Part shown: in pieces, positions 26,033-34,913 of the stretch
How the letters are laid out: every line of letters begins with the position of its first letter
Position numbering within the stretch: the first letter of the stretch is position 1
Source: JAAXKN01 sp050258815
Lineage (GTDB): Bacteria > Bacteroidota > Ignavibacteria > Ignavibacteriales > SURF-24
Direction: 5' to 3'
Assembly: GCA_050258815.1 (NCBI GenBank)
Contig: JBLMZM010000238.1
Coordinates: forward strand, 11,308-75,307
Length of the DNA: 64,000 nucleotides
Notes under the pieces: generated by a model
The model's input: the letters and a program-made list of their open reading frames with translations, nothing else
What the model was told of the DNA's origin: nothing
Database searches by the model: none
Made by a program: the position numbers and the translations under genes

Positions 26033-27049
26033 TTAGATTTTAGGCAATCTTTCCAAAAATGAACTGTTGCTGAGTACGGCAAATGTTTCAGTTTTGCGCA
26101 GTTCTTCCAGTGAAAAACAATTCATATAGCTCATTGCACTTTTCAATCCATCCGAAATGCTGTCAACTATACTTTTTACAGGCCCCTTGTAAGGAACCAT
26201 CGTCTCCTCACCTTCAATGAATTCATTCCTCATTTTTACTCCGAATGAAGCTGAGCCGCGGTACTTCTTCCATAACTGCCCGTTGTACTTGATTACTTCG
26301 CTCGGCGTTTCCTTGGTACCGGCAAGCATTCTGCCCAGCATAACAACATCAGCACCGAGTGCAATTGCTTTGGCAACATCACCGGGACTCTTAATTCCGC
26401 CATCGGCAATAATCTTTATTGAAAGGTTATCCTTTTCCCTTGAGAAATTAACATTCAGCAGTGAAGAAACCTGGCCAATGCCTATTCCGGTCTGTATTGA
26501 TGTGGTACAGACACTGCCGCTTCCTATTCCCACTCTCACCGCATCGGCACCTGAATCCTGCAGCTGCTTCAGAGTAGCACCATGGGCAATGTTCCCTACA
26601 ATAATCTTTACATCGCTGAACTTCTTTTTAATTTCTTCTGTCTTGCTTAGTACCGCTTTGTTATTGGCATTTGCAGTATCGATGCAGATAACTTTATTCC
26701 TGCAGGCCAGCTTCTCTATCACTTCCATTTCAGTGTTAAGTGCAACAGAAACACCGCGTATTAAAGAATCATCAGAACTGTTCATCACCTCATTTAATGA
26801 TGAATCAAACCTGTTCAGTATGCCCAGGCATCCAAGGCCGGTAAGTTCCTCGGCCATCTTGATTCCGGTTACGGTATCCATCGGACTCGATACGATCGGG
26901 ACACCCAGTTCAAGCCCAAGAAACCCGCACTTGGTTGAGGCTTCAACACGGCTTTTGATTCTTGATACTTCAGTCGGGATCAGGCTGATATCATCATATG
27001 TTAATGAAAAATGATAAGCGTTCAGATCTTTTTTAGAGTAAATCTTCAT
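26033..27049 (-). CDS. IMP dehydrogenase/GMP reductase family enzyme, GuaC-like (no CBS domains)
   Basis: A 338-residue (beta/alpha)8 enzyme. LTYDDISLIP begins the barrel. The active loop reads GIGSGSVCTTSIQTGIGIGQ, with the catalytic Cys and the TG-x-G pattern characteristic of GMP reductase rather than the AG-x-G of IMP dehydrogenase. IIADGGIKSPGDVAKAIALGAD and the flap YRGSASFG follow. The two CBS domains of IMPDH are absent, and the length equals GMP reductase. GMP reductase converts GMP to IMP with NADPH, a step in purine salvage. I call it GuaC-like with moderate confidence. The purine connection with the 1-8.6 kb cluster is not proven by proximity. AGAGAA precedes ATG 27049. Confidence 0.75.
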   Translation of the reverse strand: MKIYSKKDLNAYHFSLTYDDISLIPTEVSRIKSRVEASTKCGFLGLELGVPIVSSPMDTVTGIKMAEELTGLGCLGILNRFDSSLNEVMNSSDDSLIRGVSVALNTEMEVIEKLACRNKVICIDTANANNKAVLSKTEEIKKKFSDVKIIVGNIAHGATLKQLQDSGADAVRVGIGSGSVCTTSIQTGIGIGQVSSLLNVNFSREKDNLSIKIIADGGIKSPGDVAKAIALGADVVMLGRMLAGTKETPSEVIKYNGQLWKKYRGSASFGVKMRNEFIEGEETMVPYKGPVKSIVDSISDGLKSAMSYMNCFSLEELRKTETFAVLSNSSFLERLPKI

Positions 27050-27079
27050 TTTATTCTCTGGTTCAATTTAATAGTTTAT

Positions 27080-27110
27080 ACATAAAGAAGGCGAGATTAT
27101 ACTCGCCTTA
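27080..27110 (-). terminator. Rho-independent terminator downstream of the PepF-like gene
   Basis: On the minus strand an 8-bp stem (27102-27109 with 27088-27095) is followed by CTTTATG. It is 30 bases past the stop at 27140. The T tract is short. Confidence 0.6.
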
Positions 27111-27139
27111 TAATTCCTGTAACTAATATATGAGATTAA

Positions 27140-29044
27140 TTATTTTTCGTCAAGAAGCTTTTCCATCTCATCCAGCAGTTCATTCATTTTCCTTATTGTC
27201 TGCAGTACCGGTTCGGGTGAATTCATATCCACGCCGGCAGATTTCAGAACATTAATAGGATAATCAGAACTGCCTGACTTTAGGAATTTCAGGTATCTTT
27301 CAATCGCAGGCTGCCCCTCTTTCTTGATATTTGCAACAAGTGCCTGTGAGGCTGCATATCCTGTAGCATACTGGTAAACATAAAAATTGTAATAAAAGTG
27401 AGGAATCCTGGCCCAGGTATAATCTTCCTCCTCATCTATTACCATATCAGGGCCCCAGTAATTTTTGATCAGCCCGTGATATAACGAGCATAATGCATCA
27501 GGAGTCAAAGGTTCACCCTTTTCGGCCTTATCATGAACCATCTGCTCAAATTCGGCAAATCCGGTCTGCCTGTAAAAAGTAGTAGTAATGTTGGTTAGAT
27601 ATTTTTCTATTAATGCCAGCTTTTCTTCCCTTGACTGTGCATGATCGATCAGGTAATCCAGCAGCAGTGCTTCATTGGCTGTGGATGCTACTTCAGCCAC
27701 AAAAATCGAATAGTCGGCATATGGATATGGCTGATTTAACCCTGTGTAATATGAATGCATATTATGCCCCATCTCATGCGCCAGGGTAAATACATCATTT
27801 AACTGATTATTCCAGTTAAGCAGTACGTATGGATGCACTCCGAAGGTTGTACCCGAGGAGTATGCTCCGCTTCTCTTGCCTTTGGTTTCGTATACATCCA
27901 CCCAGCGGTTATCGAAGGCTTCTTTCAGATGCGTAATATAGTCAGAACCAAGAGGTTTCAGTGCATCAAGAACAATTGCCTTTCCCTGTTCATAGTCATA
28001 TTCTTTTTTTACTCCCGGAAACAGGGTGACATAACTGTCATATATATGTATTTCTTTCAGACCCAGGACTTTTTTCTTGATCCGGGTCCAGCGGTGCAGT
28101 GCATCCAGATTTGCATCAACATTTTTGACAAGATTATCATAAACTGAAACAGGTATGTTGTTAACATCCAAAGCCGCTTCCCTTGAGGAGCCATAATGAC
28201 GTGCTTTTGCATAGAATACGTGCGACTTCAGGTTCCCATTGAATAAGGTTGCTATAGTATTTTTATATTCCTTAAACGGAATATAGAACCCTTTGTACAC
28301 CCTTTCCCTGTAGGCTCTGTCCGTGGAATACAATGCTGCTGAATACCTTCCGTGTGAAATCTGAACATCTTTTCCTTCCGGATCCTTTACAACCGGGAAC
28401 TGCATTTCGGCATCCGTAAAAACGTTAAACGTACTGTAAGGAATGCGGCTTATTTCGGAGCCCATTGCAAGCAATTCCTCCTGGTCTTTTGAAAGCGTAT
28501 GCTCTTTTGTACGGAAGAGGTTATCGAACTGATGCATGTAAAGTCTCAGTCCATCGGAAGCCTTAATAAATTCATCAATTTTTTCTCTCGGGACACTCAG
28601 TATCTCAGGACGCATAAAGGAACTGGCAGCAGCAGTTTTTGAAGATAAGGCGCTGATCCTGTCGAACCTGGCACTGTTCTCTGAATTTGCCAGATCCAGA
28701 TCCTTGGATAAAGAGGCATACAAGTACAATCTCGAAATCTTTATCTCTACTTCATCATCAAACTTTAATGCAGCTAAAAGATTATCTGCGGAGTTTACCA
28801 GGTTCCCCTGAAACTGGGAGTATTTTGATGTGTTTTCCTCGACCCATTTAAAATCCTGTTCCCACAGGTCATTCGAGGCATAAATATCAGACAGCTTCCA
28901 CTTGTAGTCCGCTTTAATTTCATCTCTGCCGGGAAGTTTTCCCCCACTGCCCTGGGCAAAAAGATTTCCTTGTTCTATATTTGCTGAAGGAAAAATCATG
29001 GTTAATAATCCCATTGTTATTAAAAATAAATATCTGAATTTCAT
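27140..29044 (-). CDS. Exported oligoendopeptidase F-like metallopeptidase (M3B)
   Basis: A 634-residue M3-family peptidase. The zinc site is FTLAHEMGHNMHSYY (HExxH, near residue 425); the third ligand Glu lies in VAEVASTANEALLLDYL. The upstream domain carries the usual helical lobes, and ARIPHFYYNFYVYQYATGYAA near 560 is the conserved C-terminal substrate-binding block of PepF. Residues 1-30 read as a signal peptide (YLFLITMGLLTMIFPSANIEQG), which is unusual because PepF is normally cytoplasmic; the Ignavibacteria/Bacteroidota versions are often exported. It would cleave short peptides in the periplasm. AGGAAG precedes the ATG. Confidence 0.9.
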   Translation of the reverse strand: MKFRYLFLITMGLLTMIFPSANIEQGNLFAQGSGGKLPGRDEIKADYKWKLSDIYASNDLWEQDFKWVEENTSKYSQFQGNLVNSADNLLAALKFDDEVEIKISRLYLYASLSKDLDLANSENSARFDRISALSSKTAAASSFMRPEILSVPREKIDEFIKASDGLRLYMHQFDNLFRTKEHTLSKDQEELLAMGSEISRIPYSTFNVFTDAEMQFPVVKDPEGKDVQISHGRYSAALYSTDRAYRERVYKGFYIPFKEYKNTIATLFNGNLKSHVFYAKARHYGSSREAALDVNNIPVSVYDNLVKNVDANLDALHRWTRIKKKVLGLKEIHIYDSYVTLFPGVKKEYDYEQGKAIVLDALKPLGSDYITHLKEAFDNRWVDVYETKGKRSGAYSSGTTFGVHPYVLLNWNNQLNDVFTLAHEMGHNMHSYYTGLNQPYPYADYSIFVAEVASTANEALLLDYLIDHAQSREEKLALIEKYLTNITTTFYRQTGFAEFEQMVHDKAEKGEPLTPDALCSLYHGLIKNYWGPDMVIDEEEDYTWARIPHFYYNFYVYQYATGYAASQALVANIKKEGQPAIERYLKFLKSGSSDYPINVLKSAGVDMNSPEPVLQTIRKMNELLDEMEKLLDEK

Positions 29045-29326
29045 TTTATGCTTCCTATTTGATGAAAAAGTGGAATAAAATTACTCCAATTATTAATCAA
29101 AATCGAGCATATTGTTAAAATAAAAACAGCATGCTACCCCTGCAAGTATTAAATTTTTGCTTTAAGTTTTGCAATTAAAATATCCACCATTGCTTTCATA
29201 AAGCAAAAGCATGTTTATCCGATTAAATAATAAATCAGGAAATTTTAATAAATCTATTGAGTTTTAATTTCTGTTTTCATATTCTAAGTGTTATAAAAAA
29301 ATACGATTACACATATCGGCCATATT

Positions 29327-32071
29327 ATGCCCCAGAAGAACATTAACTGTCTTTTATTTGAAAGCAGAAATGAAAAGGTTTCTTTTATTAGGGAATTAGA
29401 TTCTTTGGGTACCGGTATTTATTTTTTGATAAAACCGGATTTAAAGGAACTGCCCTCTTTAATTGAAATTCAGGGCTATGATGTAATTGTATTTTCGATA
29501 AAAAAAGATGAATTAAACTTAGCAGAATATACAGGTTTTCTTTCAAAAATATCTACACCCGTGCTTTTTCTTCTCGAAGAAGAAAACTATAAACTCGCTT
29601 ATTGCCTTCTGAAATCAGGTGCCGGAGATTGTCTCTTCTGGAATGGACTTAACAGGGAAACTCTTCTGACCTCAATAAAAAGTCTGGCCTCGCGCAATAA
29701 CACTCTGGCCGAACAAATGACAGAGGACCGGCTTACTATTGCTGAGACTATAGCCTCACTTTTCGAAAGCTCAAAGCTCGGTTTTGCTATTTTTGATATG
29801 TCCGGTTCAATGTTGCACTATAATTCAGCATTCCAGTCAATACTCGGTTTTGACAAAGTTATCCTTCTGCAAATGAAGCTAAGGGAGATATGCTATTCCG
29901 ACTATGTAAATGAAGTCTATTACTATGATGACCTGGTTAACGGCAAAATCAGTCATTTTGAACTGGAACGCCCCCTGTATAATCATGAGGGTAATCTGAT
30001 ATGGTGCAGGATTTTGGTCTCTTTAATTAAGGACGGCAAAAATATACCGCAGCTGATGAGCATGACAATAAGCAATGTATCTGAAAAAAGGCGCATTCAG
30101 CATCAGCTTGACAAGGAAAGATACTTTCTCGAAAGATTGATGGATAATATTCCCGACGCCATTTATTTCAAGGATTCAGAACATAGATTCACAAAGGTAA
30201 GCAGGTATGTTCATCTGCAGGGTATCGATGACCCCAAGGATGCCGTGGGTAAAACTGACTTCGACTTCTTCACAAAAGAACACGCACAGGAGGCCTTTGA
30301 TGATGAAGAAAAAATCATCAAAACCGGCAGACCTATCATTAACAAGGTCGAAAAAGAAACATTCCCTAATGGGGAAATTGCCTGGGTTTCTTCTACAAAA
30401 GCACCATTGTTTGATGCCGAAGGCAACGTTTCCGGGATTGTAGGAATTTCAAGAGACGTGACTGAAATGAAACTCTCTGAAGAGGCTCTCCTGAAATCAG
30501 AAGAACGCTACCGTAAGCTGATTGAGTATTCTCCCGATACAATTGTAGTAATATGTAATAACAAACTTGTCTTTACTAATTCCGCCGGACTGGCTTTAAT
30601 GAAGGTACCGGACAAAAAGCTTGTATTGAATGAGAATATACTTCGATTTGTGCCAATTCACTACAGGCCTGTTGCTAAAAGACTACTGGAACAGATTACA
30701 ATCTTAAGTAAACCGGTAAGAGCCTCAAAAGCAAAGCTAGTTACTTTTACCGGGGATTATATTGATGCTGAAATTACTGTTATTCCAACCACATATAACG
30801 ATAAACCCGCTTTTCAGGTAATCATCAGGGATAATACTGAACAGAAGCGGCAGGAAAAGGTCAAACAGACCACACTAAAGATATTGCAGGCTTCAAATTA
30901 CCTGAAGACTACTGAGGATCTGTTCAGGTTTATTCATCTGGCAATAGGTAATCTGATGTCAGTTAAAAATTTCTATATTGCCCTCTATGATGAAAATACA
31001 CAGATGGTATCATTCCCCTACTTTGTTGATGAAGAGGATGAAAAACAGCAGCCCAAAAAACTTGGCAAAGGCCTGACTGAATACATACTAAGAAGCGGTA
31101 AGGCTCAGCTGATAACTGAAAAGAAAGATATTGAATTAAGAGATAGCGGCGAGGTGGAACTGATAGGCTCCCCGGCAAAAATCTGGCTTGGCGTGCCGCT
31201 CCAGATCAAAGACAAAACTATTGGTGCCCTGGTGGTTCAGGATTACTATAATGAGAATGCCTATACCGAGAATGACAAGGAAATGCTGGAAATGATTTCA
31301 TTCTCTGTATCTAGGGCAATTGAAAGAAAGAAGGCCGAGGAAGAGATACTGAATTACAACAAACAGCTCAAGGAAATTAATGCCACGAAGGACAGATTCT
31401 TTTCGTTCATCTCGCATGATTTGAGGGGACCCTTCTCATCACTGCTGGGATTCTCTGAAATGATACTGGAAGATTTTGACAGCCTTTCTTCTCAGGATGT
31501 CCGCAAATATCTTGGAATAATTAACGGTACGTCAAAAAATCTGTATAATTTATTGAATAACCTGCTGCAATTCTCCAGGTTCCAGACGGGGCACATACAG
31601 TTTAATCCTTTCAGGTTTAATATTGGGGAGCTGGTGGAAAAAAATGTCGACCTTCTGAACGGCAGCGCCTTTAAAAAAGGGATTGAACTGATTAATGCTG
31701 TTGATTCCGTACAGAAGGTATTTGTCGATGAGGAAATGATAAGCTCGGCTATTCAGAACCTGATTACAAATGCACTGAAATTTACGCCCCGCGGCGGCAG
31801 CGTAACCATCAGCAGCTATGAGAATCTTTCATCGGGTGAAGTTACCATTTCCGTGAAGGATACGGGACTAGGGATGAATAACGAAACCCTCAGCAACCTT
31901 TTCAGAATAGAGGTAATTCATTCCACGTGCGGAACCGAAAAAGAACCGGGAACGGGACTTGGACTTATTCTCACCAAAGAATTTGTAGAAAAGAATAATG
32001 GAACCATACACGTCGAGAGCACACCGGGACTTGGCAGCACATTCAGTATTACTCTTCCTATTGTGAAGTAA
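29327..32071 (+). CDS. PAS-PAS-PAS-GAF sensor histidine kinase
   Basis: A 914-residue soluble kinase. Residues 1-125 resemble a receiver fold but lack clear phosphorylation residues. Three PAS/PAC domains follow at about 145-265, 270-395 and 395-515, the second with the block FPNGEIAWVSSTKAPLFD and GIVGISRDVTEMK. A GAF domain at about 530-675 comes next. The HisKA phosphoacceptor is FFSFISHDLRGPFSSL. The HATPase has N box NLITNALKFTPRG and the ATP-binding segments VKDTGLGMNNE and GTGLGLILTKEF. There is no output receiver in this protein and no adjacent regulator, so the partner must be elsewhere. Ligand classes cannot be inferred. It is convergent with corA, with stops only 15 bp apart. Confidence 0.87.
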   Translation: MPQKNINCLLFESRNEKVSFIRELDSLGTGIYFLIKPDLKELPSLIEIQGYDVIVFSIKKDELNLAEYTGFLSKISTPVLFLLEEENYKLAYCLLKSGAGDCLFWNGLNRETLLTSIKSLASRNNTLAEQMTEDRLTIAETIASLFESSKLGFAIFDMSGSMLHYNSAFQSILGFDKVILLQMKLREICYSDYVNEVYYYDDLVNGKISHFELERPLYNHEGNLIWCRILVSLIKDGKNIPQLMSMTISNVSEKRRIQHQLDKERYFLERLMDNIPDAIYFKDSEHRFTKVSRYVHLQGIDDPKDAVGKTDFDFFTKEHAQEAFDDEEKIIKTGRPIINKVEKETFPNGEIAWVSSTKAPLFDAEGNVSGIVGISRDVTEMKLSEEALLKSEERYRKLIEYSPDTIVVICNNKLVFTNSAGLALMKVPDKKLVLNENILRFVPIHYRPVAKRLLEQITILSKPVRASKAKLVTFTGDYIDAEITVIPTTYNDKPAFQVIIRDNTEQKRQEKVKQTTLKILQASNYLKTTEDLFRFIHLAIGNLMSVKNFYIALYDENTQMVSFPYFVDEEDEKQQPKKLGKGLTEYILRSGKAQLITEKKDIELRDSGEVELIGSPAKIWLGVPLQIKDKTIGALVVQDYYNENAYTENDKEMLEMISFSVSRAIERKKAEEEILNYNKQLKEINATKDRFFSFISHDLRGPFSSLLGFSEMILEDFDSLSSQDVRKYLGIINGTSKNLYNLLNNLLQFSRFQTGHIQFNPFRFNIGELVEKNVDLLNGSAFKKGIELINAVDSVQKVFVDEEMISSAIQNLITNALKFTPRGGSVTISSYENLSSGEVTISVKDTGLGMNNETLSNLFRIEVIHSTCGTEKEPGTGLGLILTKEFVEKNNGTIHVESTPGLGSTFSITLPIVK

Positions 32072-32085
32072 ATTTTACTGCTTCG

Positions 32086-33168
32086 CTAAAACCATTTTTT
32101 CCTTTTAAAATAGACCAGCAGTATCAGCGCCACCATCAGCATCACCCCAATTACCATTGGGTACCCGTAATAATAATTTAGTTCAGGCATATTGTATTTG
32201 CTTACAGCAGTATTAAAATTCATTCCATATAGCCCTGCAATAAAATTAAGAGGTATGAAAAAAGTAGATATTATGGTAAGAACTTTCATTATTTCATTCA
32301 GCCTGTTGCTGATACTGGAAAGATAAATGTCCATCATTGCCGCAACCATTTCCCTGTAATTCTCATTCGTATCAATCAGTTGTATGATGTGATCATAAAG
32401 ATCCCGCAGGTATGGGAACGTTGTTTTTGATACGAGCTCCGACTCTGTTTTTTCAAGTCCGCTGATGACTTCCCTTAGCGGCCATATTGCCCTTCTTATT
32501 ATTATCATATCATTCTTCAGCTTGTATATCTTCTGAAGCGTATCCCTGGTAGGCTTCTCAATCAGCTCATCTTCAAGCCCCTCTATCAGTTCTCCCATTT
32601 TTTCCAGTACTGCGAAGTAATTATCTATAACTATATCCAGCATCCTGTATGACAGGTAATCAGCTCCAAGCTCCCGCGTCCTGCCCTTGTTCTTTCTCAG
32701 GTTATCCCTTACCACTTCAAATTCATCGGTCTCATTCTCCTGAAAGGAAATAACATAGCCTTTCCCGATTATCAGACTTACCTGCTCAACCTGTACTGAG
32801 TTACTCCCCCGTTCAAATCCCAGCATTTTCATCACAATAAATATATACTGCCCGTTATCTTCAGTTTTGGGGCGGTGTGCATTATTTAAGATATCTTCAA
32901 GCGTAAGGGGATGAATATCAAAGATACTGCCTATTTCCTCAATAATGCCGGTCTGATGAATGCCATCAATATTTACCCAGAGATTTTCAGATGTATTAAC
33001 ATACTGCTGTATATCCTCTATGTTAATGGACTTCTTTTCAATAAAGTCTTTGCTGCTGTAGGCCGTCAGATTTATCCTGACCTTCTCATCCCTTTTCTCT
33101 CCCATATAAATAAGCGAGCCCGGAATTTGACCGGCCTTTTTTCCGGAATTTTTTATTAATTTTTTCAT
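32086..33168 (-). CDS. corA: CorA-type magnesium/cobalt channel
   Basis: A 360-residue CorA protein. The N-terminal cytosolic alpha/beta domain (about 30-260) is followed by a long pore helix with STFFIPLNFIAGLYGMNFNT, which carries the signature GMN near residue 323. Two membrane helices lie near 295-320 and 335-355, and the C-terminus is basic (KRKKWF). CorA forms a pentameric Mg2+ channel. The N-terminus (KKAGQIPGSLIYMGEKRDEKVRI) also fits the family, so the first ATG is kept. It is monocistronic, divergent from the POT transporter. Confidence 0.95.
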   Translation of the reverse strand: MKKLIKNSGKKAGQIPGSLIYMGEKRDEKVRINLTAYSSKDFIEKKSINIEDIQQYVNTSENLWVNIDGIHQTGIIEEIGSIFDIHPLTLEDILNNAHRPKTEDNGQYIFIVMKMLGFERGSNSVQVEQVSLIIGKGYVISFQENETDEFEVVRDNLRKNKGRTRELGADYLSYRMLDIVIDNYFAVLEKMGELIEGLEDELIEKPTRDTLQKIYKLKNDMIIIRRAIWPLREVISGLEKTESELVSKTTFPYLRDLYDHIIQLIDTNENYREMVAAMMDIYLSSISNRLNEIMKVLTIISTFFIPLNFIAGLYGMNFNTAVSKYNMPELNYYYGYPMVIGVMLMVALILLVYFKRKKWF

Positions 33169-33266
33169 TCAGCACCGTTTATTAAATTTCATCAAACTAT
33201 TCAGTAATTTAACAATTGTTGATTATATTTGCTTTTAATTTTTCATTCACAAAGTCCGAGGTAAAA

Positions 33267-34637
33267 TTGTCTGATGCTTCAGCTGTTACTCATGAAAAAA
33301 AGCAGAACTGGAATTTCCCGTTTTCTTTCTGGACAGCCAATACGGTTGAATTATTCGAAAGGTCTGCCTATTATGCCGTATTTATTGCTATTACTTTATA
33401 CCTGACGCGTGTAGTTGGTTTTAATGATATCTGGGCAGCATGGATCGGAGGATTTTTTTCTGCTGGCTTATACCTGCTGCCCGCCTTTACAGGGGCATTG
33501 GCAGACAGGATCGGGTTCCGCAAAGCAATCCTGCTAGCATTTTCGCTGCTGACAATAGGATATTTTACACTTGGTGCCCTGCCCTATAAATCGACAGTAC
33601 TTCCGGCCATTGTAGTACTTATGTTCGGCGGTTCATTCATAAAATCCATTATAACAGGTACAGTAGCAAAAACTACAAACCAGGATAACCGCGCTCGTGC
33701 TTTTTCTATCTTTTACGGAATGGTAAATGTAGGGTCATTCCTCGGGAAAACATTCGCTTATCCACTAAGACTTAAGTGGGGACTCGAGTCCATAAATTTC
33801 TATGCGGCGGCCATGACGTTTCTGGCTCTGGTTGTTGTGTTCATTTTTTATAAAAATGTGGATTCAAATGGCGAAGGTAAAAAATTCAAAGAAACGTGGA
33901 GAGCTTTCATTAAAATCCTTACTAATCTGAGATTGTTGATATTGATCCTCATTGTAACAGGATTTTGGATTATTCAATCACAGCTTTATGCAACAATGCC
34001 TAAATATGTACTCAGAACCGTTGGTGAGCACGCCTCCCCCGAATGGATAGCCAACGTTAATCCCTTTGTTGTAATGACTACAGTTGTTTTTATTACCTCA
34101 CTGATGCGCAAAGTCAAGGCTATCACCAGCATGACAGTTGGCATGTTTTTAATGCCCCTTTCGGCATTATGCATGGCATCAAGCCCGATATTAAAAATCT
34201 TTACCGGAGATGAAGTCTCCTTCTTCGGTTTATTCACTGCTCATCCGATTTCTGTCATGATGATAATCGGGATCATTTTTCAGGGGCTTGCTGAATGCTT
34301 TATTTCTCCCCGCTATCTTGAATTCTTTTCACTTCAGGCACCCAAAGGTGAAGAAGGGCTTTATATGGGTTTCAGCCACCTGCATTCTTTCTTTGCATAC
34401 CTGCTCGGATTTGGAATCTCAGGTTACCTGCTGATGGCTTACGCCCCTGATCCAGCAACACTAAATCCTGAACAATTGAAGACAGCTTACGATCATGCCT
34501 ACTATATATGGTACTATTTCGCTGCAATAGGCCTTACTGCCGCTTTTGCACTGATCATATATAATAAAACCGTGAACTATATTGATAAAAAGAAGACTCT
34601 TGGCGCCAAAGAAGCTCTGTCAGGCGAAACTATTTAA
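33267..34637 (+). CDS. POT/PTR2-family proton-dependent oligopeptide transporter
   Basis: A major-facilitator protein with about 12 transmembrane helices. The POT signature in helix 1 is ELFERSAYYAVF (E-x-x-E-R-x-x-Y-Y, where the Glu and Arg take part in proton coupling). GALADRIGFRKAIL is the typical helix 2-3 loop. Later, ISPRYLEFFSLQAPKGEEG matches the helix 8/9 region of these transporters. The frame opens at TTG 33216, but TTG 33267 has GAGG six bases upstream and starts MSDASAVTHEKK; I prefer it (456 aa). It would import di- and tripeptides, which fits the exported peptidases in this window. A terminator follows. Confidence 0.85.
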   Translation: MSDASAVTHEKKQNWNFPFSFWTANTVELFERSAYYAVFIAITLYLTRVVGFNDIWAAWIGGFFSAGLYLLPAFTGALADRIGFRKAILLAFSLLTIGYFTLGALPYKSTVLPAIVVLMFGGSFIKSIITGTVAKTTNQDNRARAFSIFYGMVNVGSFLGKTFAYPLRLKWGLESINFYAAAMTFLALVVVFIFYKNVDSNGEGKKFKETWRAFIKILTNLRLLILILIVTGFWIIQSQLYATMPKYVLRTVGEHASPEWIANVNPFVVMTTVVFITSLMRKVKAITSMTVGMFLMPLSALCMASSPILKIFTGDEVSFFGLFTAHPISVMMIIGIIFQGLAECFISPRYLEFFSLQAPKGEEGLYMGFSHLHSFFAYLLGFGISGYLLMAYAPDPATLNPEQLKTAYDHAYYIWYYFAAIGLTAAFALIIYNKTVNYIDKKKTLGAKEALSGETI

Positions 34638-34650
34638 ACAATTATTTATT

Positions 34651-34680
34651 AAAACCCCGGGAATATTCTCCGGGGTTTTA
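34651..34680 (+). terminator. Rho-independent terminator of the POT transporter gene
   Basis: A perfect 10-bp stem (34651-34660 with 34670-34679) with a GC-rich core; the right arm ends in TTTTA. It begins 14 bases after the stop. Confidence 0.85.
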
Positions 34681-34913
34681 AGGGACCAGCATTACTTATT
34701 CTTATCCTAAAAGCCAGAATAACTCTGACCTTATTATTATTTAACCCCAAGCCCCCTTGTCTGTATTATTCTGGTAATAAATAACTTAAATATCTGATAT
34801 TTAAATAATTTTATTATATTACCGATAATAAGTAGTGGATCCGGTTTTTCCAGTCTTCACAAATCCCGCTAACCGGAATCTTAAAGTTTTATGAGGGTTA
34901 TCCCGGAATACTT

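Noticed and set aside
26217..27014. Long plus-strand open frame of 265 codons
   Set aside because: It mirrors the GMP reductase-like gene on the other strand; the product is rich in Ser, Thr and Ile with no recognisable motif.
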